Positions 55,438 through 64,000 of a DNA stretch of 64,000 nucleotides are shown piece after piece; the first letter of the stretch is position 1, and every line of letters begins with the position of its first letter. The position numbers and the translations under genes were made by a program. The DNA is from Branchipolynoe longqiensis (Eukaryota > Annelida > Polychaeta > Phyllodocida > Polynoidae). The notes beneath the pieces were generated by a model that searched no databases, had not been told where the DNA came from, and saw only the letters and a list, made by a program, of their open reading frames with translations. The stretch lies in contig CM059187.1 in NCBI GenBank assembly GCA_030323885.1, positions 137,612,415-137,676,414 of the forward strand, read 5' to 3'.

Positions 55438-55878
55438 TCATCGGGATCCTGGGGTAGGTTGGGCGGTGGTGCTGAGCTGGCGTATGGTGGCGCGGGTTTG
55501 TAGCCCTGGGTACTGCAGGGCGGGCCTCGGACTGAGGTCGCTTGAGGTGGACGGCGGAGGCCGTCTCCCGGCTGCGGAGTTAGGCCGAGTGCGCGGACGT
55601 GGTGCAGGGCTGCGCGGGGGCTCAGCCTCGGGTGGGGTGGGGCTCCCGGGGGCCACCCGGCTTGCCCCGTTCGAGGGTCTCGATGAGTCGTTGTTTAGGC
55701 GGGTGATGGCCTCGATGAGGGGGCCGTCTCGCTGATGGGCGGGACGGAGGGTGTTTGCGCCGGGGGGTCGGGGGCCGTACAGGGGGGGGGTAACCGGGGA
55801 GCCGAGGAGGGTCCTGGCGTGGCCATCCCGGAGGTCTTGAGCTTCTCGAATCTTCCCTTTGACCGCTGGCCGGGGCAT
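55438..55878 (-). pseudogene. First reading frame of the split-repeat element (possible Gag-like, unrecognised)
   Basis: It starts MPRPAVKGKIREAQDL in good initiation context downstream of the A1 TATA box and runs 146 codons. It has a mixed start with LIEAITRLNNDSS, then Pro/Arg/Ser-rich low-complexity sequence, and ends GSR. A second frame of the same character follows at once in another phase (55130-55441), suggesting a frameshift. I recognise no domain; a structural (Gag-like) role is inferred only from position and composition. Confidence 0.4.
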
Positions 55879-55914
55879 GGTGCAGGGTCGGCAGGGAGCA
55901 AGCGCGGTGGAGTA

Positions 55915-56419
55915 GCCAAAAGAAGAGCAGGGCAGAGAGCTGGAAGGCTGGCTGGAGGGCAGAGGGCATGAGGGAGGCCGGCGTGCGGCCTTATAAGGGG
56001 GGAAGTGAGCAAGGCAGGAAGGGGGTAGAGTGTCAGGGCCGCGGGGGAAGTGAGCAGAGGCGGGGGTGAGTCGCTCAGGCCGGGGGGAAGTGAGCAGTGG
56101 GGGAGGGGGGGGGGAGCATCGTCAGGGCCGGGGAGGGTGAGGTGTGAGCAGCGGGCGTGGGTCGCGCGAGGGCGCGAGGGGCTGGGTGAAAGCGGGTAGA
56201 GGGGGGGGGGGGGTAGAGGAGGGGGGAAGTCGCTCAAGGGGCGGGGGAAGTGAGAAGTGGCAGGGGGGGGGGGTGAGAGACGCTCAGGCCGGGGGAGGGT
56301 GAGTGTGAGCAGCGGGGTCGAGCGAGGGCGATCGCGGAGTGCGGGTGAAGCGGGGTAGAGGGGGGGGGAGTCGCTCTCCCTCCCCGCGCATCAAACGAAC
56401 TGCTTCGCATTACGACCAA
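55915..56419 (-). repeat. A1 repeat of the split-repeat element
   Basis: GC-rich with repeated GGGAAGTGAGCAG and GAGTCGCTCAGGCC words (plus strand). The outer end GCGCATCAAACGAACTGC and GCTTCGCATTACGACC is shared with the solo A at 13.5 kb. Confidence 0.75.
55991..55996 (-). promoter_or_regulatory. TATA-box candidate in A1
   Basis: TTATAA about 115 nt upstream of an ATG with context CACCATGC. Conserved in A2 and the solo A. Confidence 0.55.
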
Positions 56420-56620
56420 TGTTATTGGATGTGACTGAGTGGGATATCAGGTCATAGTGCTGGCAGCATAATTTCTCAATGGGACAGCACTATAAAATCA
56501 CCATGAGTTTGCACTGTCAGAAGACAAGTCAGTACCCATCCTGATATGCCCGTAGATGTTGCCAGGACATGGAACTCCAACAACCAACTAAGCTGCAGAA
56601 CCGGATTAACATGCGTGTGT

Positions 56621-57020
56621 TAGATAAAAGATTCACGACAGTTAGCAGTGAACATCAACGTAGTCTAAATATGGGCAAAAATAGGTTTAGTATGGAACAG
56701 GAAGTAGAAACTCTGGTTCCAGTATCAAATGGATACTTGTATCGGCACAGAGTTGGTGAAATGAGAGACAATGCAAAAAGACAAGATAGCGGGCGATAGA
56801 ACACCATTGATTTCTCTTTTAAAAACTACATGATTTATTATATTTTTTAACTCAAAAGTAGCGGGTAAATATGAAGACTTATAGTAAGAATAAATTGTGG
56901 TCCTTAAATTAAGAATTTATCAGCTCAGTTCATTTCCCCACCATGTCAAACAAATATGTGAGTTTTTCTAACGGGTTGGTTTTCACCCCTACTACAAGTG
57001 TGGGGTGATCTTTTATCTGT
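56621..57020 (+). mobile_element. MITE-2 copy 5
   Basis: TAGATAAAAGATTCACGAC to CTTTTATCTG. Flanks tgcgtgtgt and tgtgtgtgt (8/9). Terminal hairpins partly decayed. Confidence 0.85.
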
Positions 57021-57035
57021 GTGTGTGTATGCATA

Positions 57036-57533
57036 TTAAAGTTGCATGGTCCGATGGCATTTGAATTTTTGTCTTATTTTTTTTAGTAAAATTATCCAAA
57101 TTGATCTTATGAGCTACTAATCATTTAGTCCGGAGTGATTTTGGTATTAAAGTGATTAATTTTGAAGTAATAGAGCTGAAAGAACCAAAAATAATGTTGA
57201 CAAGCTGTCAAAAGTTCGTGGCTAGACCCAGATGGTCAATCTCGTGGTGACCATGTGCAGTTGAGTTGACCCTACACAGTAGGGCCTATTGGTTGGGTGG
57301 AGGCTAATGAGGTCACTAGATTGGGCTAGTTGGTTAATGGCCTCCCTGTATATGGGTGTTTTCAAAAGTGTGTGGTCTAAAGGGGGTGAGCTTATAAATT
57401 CACTGGTTATTCTGTTATGTTGTCCCAAATCATTAGCTAATACACCAGTATCTAAGTTGGATATATATGATCAAATGTAAGTAGTTGTTTTAATTTTGAC
57501 AAAATTATATTTCTTCGGACCATGCAACTTTAA
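57036..57533 (-). mobile_element. MITE-1, long diverged copy
   Basis: TTAA with AGTTGCATGGTCCGATGG at the left, TCGGACCATGCAACT with TTAA at the right. About 498 bp; the centre (57190-57420) is not MITE-1 and may be an insertion. Confidence 0.65.
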
Positions 57534-57820
57534 TAATACAAAGAGGGGAGGTATTCCTCGGCAGGGACGGGGCGGGTGGCCTACGTGCCGTGCGGCCGGC
57601 GGGTGAGGCCGACCAAGGCAGCTGCTGCTCCCTGACGCACTGTGGCAGCCGTCATACAGGTAGCAAGCCGGCTGGTTCCGGCACACCAAGGGTTAATAGC
57701 GCCACAAGTGGACTTTGCCCATCCTACAGGTGGTTCTTATTGCCAGCGGTTGTAATCACACGCTTAGATCCCGTGACGTCACAGTCCTTGTAGTTAGACG
57801 GATTTGTAGAGTGTGTGTAT
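57534..57820. other. GC-richer spacer, no gene recognised
   Basis: 57560-57780 is GC-richer than its surroundings; frames on both strands are short and unrecognised. Confidence 0.35.
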
Positions 57821-58020
57821 ATATACACTATATATGTATACTATATATATGATATATATATGTATATATAATATATGTAATATATGTATATGCATATATA
57901 TATTATATACATATGAAGTGTTGTATATACACATATATTACATATAGATTATACATATACATACATATTATATGTTATATATAATAGATATGCACATCTA
58001 ATATATACATGTATAACATA
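57820..58020. repeat. TATA/TATG-rich low-complexity block
   Basis: Imperfect TA, TATG and TACATA repeats for 200 bp. Confidence 0.9.
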
Positions 58021-58235
58021 TGTTTAAGCGAGTGGTAAGGTAAAAGGCTGAGTTGTGACAGCTGAATAGGCCAGGTGGCAGCACCAGGCAAGGCAGGGAG
58101 CCTGTCCATTTGCCTGAGTTGTTAAGTGTCAGTAGTTGTGAGGTGTCCAGATAAGGTGCAACGAGAGGGACCATTAAAGGATAATCAGTTTACGGATAAC
58201 TATACCCATATAATGCTTATTCAGCACATACTATT

Positions 58236-58238
58236 TTA

Positions 58239-58292
<54 letters not shown>

Positions 58293-58340
58293 GATATAAT
58301 ATATATGCACATATATATTATATATATATATTGCATATAT
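58236..58340. repeat. (TA)n microsatellite
   Basis: About 24 uninterrupted dinucleotides followed by TA-rich sequence. Confidence 0.9.
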
Positions 58341-58721
58341 ATGCAACAGTAGAATTAATTCCTTCCTTATCACTGAAGTCCGCCGAAGGCTGTACATTAA
58401 TTTGCTCTGAAGTCCAGTGATGTTTTATTGAGAACCTCGTTTTCAGCTGTCAATTTGTTAACAGTAATTACAGACAAAGTAATGATCATAAATTAACGGG
58501 TAGGGAGCCGTTGCCATTTCATAGACGCAAAATACAGAGCCTAAAGTAGGGACCGGCAGTACTTAGATAACACTGGAAGAAAGTATGAAAATCATGAAAA
58601 ATTACTAGTTTTTAAACAGCCCTATTTGGGTGTATCTTTACTTTTAAATACCGGGAAAGTACTGTAAATGAACTAATGCTATTGCTCTATATTTTGCTAC
58701 AAAAATTACTTGGGCTGTATA
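58341..58721. other. No feature recognised
   Basis: AT-rich unique-looking DNA. Confidence 0.45.
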
Positions 58722-59074
58722 TTAAAGCTGCATAGTCCGATGAAATATCAAATTTTCAAAACCAAACCAATTATCTAGATTTGATTTACATATCTAACTT
58801 AGATACTGATGCACTTATTGAGCATCTGTTTTGAGTAGAATACAATAGAGTCAATTTAACAGAACATGTTACTGCAGAAGTCTATGGTGTCAGAGTTTTG
58901 GCAAACTTAGCCAAACTTATTTTCATGTTTGCACTCCAAATATCTCAAAAAAAGTTTACCATTTAACATAAAAGTAACAATGAACTAATGTAAAGTAGAT
59001 ACTAGTGATCGATCTGATATATTTATCTCAGAAAAAATACCGAAATTCAAAACCATCGGACTATGCAACTTTAA
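58722..59074 (+). mobile_element. MITE-1, full length
   Basis: TTAA at both ends, near-consensus TIRs. 353 bp; a good reference copy. Confidence 0.9.
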
Positions 59075-59191
59075 GACAGGACACCCAAAGCACTTATTAC
59101 AGGCACTTTTGGTTAATTAGCGCATTGTTTTGCATCACATTAATCAGAACAAGTACCAAAGCATGTAGTTTTGCTTCGCTCGGTGCTGAAT

Positions 59192-59400
59192 ATATAAGTT
59201 ATTATTAATATTAATAGATCCTATCAGAAAGACCAGTAAATACTCTTTAATTTATTATATGATAAATATATATTTAAAACAAAATCAAATTGGATACATA
59301 AGTTATTAATAGATCCTATCAGAAAGACCAGTAAATACTCTCTAATTTCTTATATGATATTCTTGATATATACATATTTAAAACAAAATCAAATTATGCC
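59192..59400. repeat. 95-bp tandem duplication
   Basis: TTAATAGATCCTATCAGAAA occurs at 59211 and 59306. Both units end in TTAAAACAAAATCAAATT. Confidence 0.9.
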
Positions 59401-59578
59401 AAACAAAAAGAAAAAATATGCTTCATTCAGTGTCAAAGGCAAATTTTGTTCAAGTAAATTAAAAAAAATTTTAAAGTATGAACATCTTGAAAAGTAAACA
59501 AGATAGAACCATTCTGTTCTCTTGTGTTATTCTGTATTTAACTAGCACTGCGTGATTAAGTTTAATTAACTGCTGAGT

Positions 59579-59929
59579 TTAAAGTTGCATAGTCCGATGG
59601 TTTTGAGTTTCTTTCATTTTCTGTGATAAACATATTAGGTTGTTCATTATAATCTACCTTACTTTAGTTTGAAGTAACTTTTATTTTAAATCGCAAACTT
59701 TTGAGATATTTGAAATGGAAACATGCTAAATTAATTTTGGCAAGCTTGCCAAAACTCTAAACTCTAACACTGCAGTAACAGGTTCTATTAATTGACTGAG
59801 TATCCCCTTGTGTGTGACGACAAATGTTTAATAAGTGCACCAGCATCTAAGTTGGATATGTAGAATCAAATATAGATAATTCTTTTGGTTTTGAAAATGT
59901 TATGTTTTCATTGGACTATGCAGCTTTAA
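59579..59929 (-). mobile_element. MITE-1, full length
   Basis: TTAA at both ends; a small deletion near the 'cttctgcagtaacag' block. 351 bp. Confidence 0.9.
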
Positions 59930-60989
59930 AGATGACTGCCGGTACCTACCTAAAGTGAGCTTTGCAATGGGATGTGGAACTGAACCCGATTCAATTAGTT
60001 AGGTTCTATCAACTCGTCAACAACACATTTGCATGTAAGATGAACAACCCCAATAGTCGATGTTTACTTTTTGTGCTGGCGGTAGGGAGGGGGTCGGTCC
60101 ATAAACAAAGTAATCTGAACAAAGAACAGTTCCCGATCTCAAACAAGAGAGATTATCGTGTTGTGTACGGAGGGCTTTGCCCTCATTATCTCAGCTTTCT
60201 ACTGGCGTCTAAATCAATACACCCGCACATCATAAACAATGCTTCAAACAGTCAGACATAGCAATAATTAAAAGAGAAAAGAAGTTATAGGCCTTTTTTT
60301 TTTATTTCATCCTTTATAAAGCCATCCATATACAGCCTCTGTGTGTATATCTACATTGTTTTCACCGCCAAACTCATTGTTGGTAAATTTCATAGAAAAC
60401 ATTGTAATCCAAAGCCGCAGCTTCCACTCCAAGCTTCTACCAAGCTCTGCACCAAAAAAAAAAATCATTTAAAAGCATTACTGAACATAGTTTCTGGATA
60501 TGCGTATAGAAAGCATACCCTCTTTAATAACATAGGCAGTAGTGACACAGTGCTACAATGAAGTTCCTTCAAAACAAAACAAAGAATAATAATAAAATAA
60601 ACAACAAAAAACCCACCACATTTTTCCGCATAATTACGCATTTTGTACCTCGTCAAGTAACTTATGGAATTCTTAACATTTGATGTAAAAGAATACATGA
60701 AATCTACAAGTCCATCATCACGATTATCGTACAGTACATCTTTGCAACTCAAATGAACCCGCATAGGTAAAAGGACATACCGACAGGGTTTTTGGTAAAA
60801 GATATACTATATGTTCGAAAATACGGAATAATTCTAAAACCCATACAAAAACATTATAAATAGCAATACATGTATGCCCCTAGACCCCTCTGGACTAGAA
60901 GAATGATTGAGTGTGTGTATGAAACAGATAGAGAGAGACAGAGAGAGCTAGAGACAGAGGGGAGGGGAGGGGGCTGGAGCTGTACCGCC
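59930..60989. other. Unrecognised 1-kb segment
   Basis: Two 99-residue frames (59962-60261 plus, 60465-60764 minus) have no recognised domain, no signal peptide and no convincing start. A TTTTTTTT run lies near 60294. No repeat family found. Confidence 0.4.
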
Positions 60990-61344
60990 TTAAAGCTGCA
61001 TAGTCCGATGAAATCATCAAATTTTCAAAACCAAAACAATTATCTAAATTTGATTATACATATCTAGCATAGATACTGATGCACTTATTAAGCATTTGTT
61101 GCCACACAGAAGGGAATACTGGGGCAACTGAATAGAACCTGTCACTGTAGAAGCCTATGGAGTCAGAGTTTTGGCAAGCTTGCCAAAATTAATTTTGCAT
61201 GGTTGCATTTCAAATATCTCAAAAGTTAGCTACTTAAAATAAAAGTTACTTCAAGCTAAAGTAAGGTACATTATAACAATCAGCCTAATGTATTTATCTC
61301 AGAAAATTTCTGAAACTCAAAACCATCGGACTATGCAACTTTAA
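60990..61344 (+). mobile_element. MITE-1, full length
   Basis: TTAA at both ends, near-consensus TIRs. 355 bp. Confidence 0.9.
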
Positions 61345-62719
61345 CTACAAGTATAAGGGTGTACAGTGGATCGTTTATCACACCTGGGTGTGAAAAGTCG
61401 AGGATGGAGTGTCGTCTCCTCCTCCTTCCTCTCTCCTGCCTTCCTCTCTCCTGCCTTCAGTGCACACTACCCCACCCACCACCCGCCCCCACCCTCTCTC
61501 TCTCTCTCTCTTTCTCTCTAGCTCTCCACCAACACTCGCTAATTGTTGCTTATTTCCAACGTTTCAGTCCACAAGCAGCCTATAGTTATACACAGGCCAC
61601 GAGAGCACAACTCTCCTGTAAGACACTAGCTTTAGTAGTAATAGTAGTAGTAGTACATAAAGGAAGTAGTACTAGCCTGCACGCTGCCTGCTTGTAGCGC
61701 CGAACCAAACATATTGACTTGGAGAAAAATATCACACTTTGCAGAATTTTGTCAAAAAATCTAATTTGTTTGAGATTCGAATATAATATATATATACTAT
61801 ATATATATGTATATATGTGTGCTAATAATAACAATGCGGCGACAGTCCAGCTTGGTTGGGCAAGTAGTATTAGTAATGCTCAATTTCTTTTAAAAGACAC
61901 AAAAATAAAGAAAAGTGACGATAGCAATATCATTATTAATCCAAGTGTGCAGTGACGATGCTGAATAGAATCGCTTGTTGTTGCAGTTTTTTTTTTATCC
62001 TTTTATTTTTTTTATTTATTGGTTCCAGATGTTTTCCAATGCGAAATATTTACATACATGAATAATAGTAGATATATATATATATATACTTTGTGATCAA
62101 ATATAACTCGGGCACGTTAAGCTATAGGGGTGGCGGGTCCACTGTTTCTGGGCAATCAGTGAATGCTTACACAATGCGGACACCATGCACCCGTTGCTAT
62201 GGCAACATGCTGCAACAAGTAGCGTCCGAATGAATGTCAGGCGACGATGTGGGTGGGTAATGAATAGCTCCAGTAGGCGTGTGTGTGTGTGTGTGTGTGG
62301 GTGGGGGGGGGGCGCTATACTCGGGCGGTTCATAATATGCTCATCTACTTCACAGCTTCATGTTTGTGTGATTTGTTTTTAAATGGCCATACATACTCTG
62401 CCCTGTCCACATCTGACATTGATCAAAAGCAGGATCTGTGTTATTGTTATTATGATTATTGCGTTTAAGTAAGCCGTTCTGTACACATAAGTAAGTAGAG
62501 CTGACTGCGGTCGACGAAATGTAAATAGGTCACGTCCCACTACTATTGCCACCCTCCCACCCCCTCCGCCAACCACTGAAGGTCGTGCAATGCACATGCG
62601 CATCCTGCCCTCCTGCCCGCCCTCTAGCGGGGGCGAGCGTCAGGTGGTGACCTGCCTTCCAGCGCATGCGCAGTAGGTGGTCAATGGACTGTGTCGGTCG
62701 GAGAAGGGCGTCACGCATG
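61345..62719. other. Unrecognised, with CT, TAG, TA and GT microsatellites
   Basis: CT run at about 61494-61520, TAG repeats at 61632-61655, TA at 61788-61815 and 62071-62088, and GT at 62278-62299 followed by a G run. No gene. Confidence 0.45.
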
Positions 62720-63150
62720 ACTGATCATATTAGTGTGTATGTGTGTATGTGTGTGTGTGTGTGATGTAGGGGTGTGATATCTGAGAGGTGTGTTAGATAT
62801 CTGAAGTGTGTCTGTGTGTGTGGGGGGGGGGGGAGATATCTGAGAGGTGTGCGTGAGAATCACTGATATCTGAAGCCTGTATGTGTGTGGTGTGTGTGTG
62901 TGGGGGGGGGGGGGGATATCTGAGGTGTGTGTGTATGTGTGAGAATCACTGATAATGATATCTGAAGTGTCTATGTGTGTAATGTAGGGGGGAGTTTGTG
63001 ATATCTGAGAGCTGTGCGATATATCTGAAGTGTGTGTATGTTGTGTGGGGAGTTGTGATATATGAGGTGTGTGAGATATCTTAAGTTTATGTGTGTAGTA
63101 TCAAAAGTATTTGTGTTAGATGAGGTGTGTTTCTGAGCTGACTCTTAACG
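62720..63150. repeat. GT-rich degenerate tandem repeat with GATATCTGA motif
   Basis: GATATCTGA recurs about ten times between TGTGTG stretches and G runs, with loose units of roughly 50 to 110 bp. Confidence 0.8.
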
Positions 63151-63159
63151 TGTGGGTTG

Positions 63160-63167
63160 GTGTGGAT

Positions 63168-63202
<35 letters not shown>

Positions 63203-63300
63203 TAACATTTAAACAAATTAATATATATAATATATATATTAAAATAAAATAGATTTAATATATAATATATATATATTAAAATCAAATAAATTAAAAATAG
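63160..63300. repeat. AT-rich low-complexity block
   Basis: TA runs and ATTAAAAT(A/C)AAAT(A/T) words. Confidence 0.85.
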
Positions 63301-63773
63301 TGTGTGTGCTCGTGTTACACCTGTGGCGCATAGTGGGTAGGTTCTGCGCATGCGCATGCGCAAAGGGCGCAGGGTGGGCACAGATCAGTGAGCGTTCGTC
63401 TGGCCTGATTAAGTGTGGAACAAACGCGTGCACACGAAGAGAGGGTTCAATAAGCAGCGGCTCACACTGTGTAGGCCTTACACACCTTACACACATTTAC
63501 ACATCATTACACACAGAGGGCGCTGCACCACGTGACCGCCGGTACACAATGAACAATTGGGGCTTACTTAATCGTATCTCCTCTTTCTTCTCCTTTCTTA
63601 AACTTGTGTAACTCTTCTTGTTCAGTGTGTATGTGTTTTAAAGTTTTATGTTTATCTCCTAAAACTGAGATAATTGAGTGGAGTTGCGGCGAGTGTAAAA
63701 CGGCTAGGCCTAAGCTGACAACTGCACTGACACGAAATGGGCGGAAATTACGTATATTATGGGTTGTGTGGGT

Positions 63774-63776
<3 letters not shown>
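63301..63776. other. No gene recognised
   Basis: TGCGCATGCGCATGCGCA palindrome at about 63346-63362; otherwise nothing. Confidence 0.4.

Positions 63777-63804
<28 letters not shown>
63777..63804. repeat. Poly-G run (28 G)
   Basis: Uninterrupted G28; the true length is uncertain because homopolymers of this size are hard to sequence. Confidence 0.85.
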
Positions 63805-63914
63805 CTAGGTGTGCGTGGGCCTGCTTAGTTCCACCTGTCGCCGCCGGTGGCGCCACAAACCGGTCATATTTTGCATGTATATAGTCAGGAACGTGTGCGT
63901 ACGCATCATTAGGT

Positions 63915-63931
63915 ATGCAAATATATAAATA

Positions 63932-63965
<34 letters not shown>
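63915..63965. repeat. (TA)n microsatellite
   Basis: TA runs with TATG interruptions near the window end. Confidence 0.9.
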
Positions 63966-63972
<7 letters not shown>

Positions 63973-64000
63973 TGTAGTTATATTCATATATATTTATTGT

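Larger units (their letters stand above)
53137..56419 (-). mobile_element. GC-rich split-direct-repeat element (A1-internal-B1-A2-B2), Ngaro/PAT-like candidate
   Basis: Read on minus, a unit A (promoter-like) is at 56419-55915, then 1.6 kb of internal sequence, then unit B at about 54330-53999, then A again (53998-about 53500) and B again (about 53440-53137). A1 and A2 match from the outer end through TTATAA to CTTCTTTT; B1 and B2 match from AATGCGCGAGAAGGAAGAAC through the AATAAA region to CATGTCAG. This is the order of split direct repeats in Ngaro/PAT-type retrotransposons. No target duplication is obvious, as expected for recombinase integration. Reverse transcriptase and recombinase are absent, so the copy would be non-autonomous. 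A tandem pair of a full and an internally deleted unit is the main alternative. Confidence 0.65.
52600..56590 (+). mobile_element. Single SINE-1 split into three pieces
   Basis: Head at 52600-52734 (GATGGGATGGCTGAATGAG, GTCGAGTCAAATC), middle at 53081-53136 (CATTATTAGG to AGTGTCAGGAT), tail at 56420-56590 (ATGTGACTGAGTGGGATATC to CTCCAACAACCAAC). The breaks are filled by a MITE-1 and by the GC-rich split-repeat element. Confidence 0.8.

Noticed and set aside
53137..56419. LTR retrotransposon with A+B as the LTR
   Set aside because: The order on minus is A-internal-B-A-B. A true LTR element would need A-B on both sides of the internal part, and no A-B unit precedes it.
59962..60764. Two 99-residue frames on opposite strands
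   Set aside because: No domain, no signal peptide, no splice support; kept only as an unrecognised stretch.

Overview
The window is eukaryotic, repeat-dominated DNA with only one gene piece I can name: the last coding exon of an acid-sphingomyelinase-like phosphodiesterase (SMPDL3 family) at the left edge, with a TACTAAC branch point and an AG acceptor directly upstream. Spliced structure, tRNA-derived SINEs, LINE 3' ends, many MITE families and abundant minisatellites point to an animal genome. The style of the SINE tails suggests a marine invertebrate, possibly lophotrochozoan, but this is a weak inference and I cannot name the species.

Layout. 1-1489: intron sequence. 1490-2268: terminal exon. 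2.3-3.9 kb: pyrimidine-rich and 11-bp repeat DNA. 4-22 kb: interspersed SINEs and MITEs, a solo terminal repeat of a GC-rich element (13.5 kb), a purine-rich (GAGAGACA)n tract (14.6-15.2 kb) and a fragment encoding the C-terminus of a tyrosine recombinase (17.0-17.4 kb). 22-30 kb: minisatellites of 52, 47 and 68 bp. 32-37.7 kb: G-rich 12-bp and 6-bp arrays. 41.3-42.4 kb: a 72-bp minisatellite. 44.6-45.9 kb: two abutting fold-back elements. 49.3-50.5 kb: a 14-bp array and a TIR element built from its own terminal motif. 52.6-56.6 kb: one SINE broken up by a MITE and by a 3.3-kb GC-rich element. 56.6-64 kb: more MITEs, AT-rich and GT-rich low-complexity DNA.

The most informative result is a set of mobile-element families that can be defined from the window itself. 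They are: (i) a GC-rich minus-strand element (53137-56419) with A1-internal-B1-A2-B2 order, the split-direct-repeat layout of Ngaro/PAT-type tyrosine-recombinase retrotransposons, plus a solo A repeat at 13.5 kb; (ii) MITE-1, about 350 bp, flanked by TTAA, about 24 insertions, with two self-insertions at the same internal TTAA; (iii) MITE-2, about 400-417 bp, five copies, all with 9-bp target duplications and a hairpin inside each terminal repeat; (iv) MITE-3, about 240 bp; (v) four larger TIR elements (A, B, C, E) whose bodies are filled with variants of the terminal motif, and a true fold-back element (D); (vi) a LINE seen as three 5'-truncated copies with 8-, 11- and 13-bp target duplications; (vii) four tRNA-derived SINE types that share and exchange heads and tails.

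Most long open frames here are translations of tandem arrays whose period is a multiple of three, or cross SINEs; they are not annotated as genes. Coordinates of repeats are read by eye and are good to a few bases at well-matched ends and to tens of bases at decayed ones.
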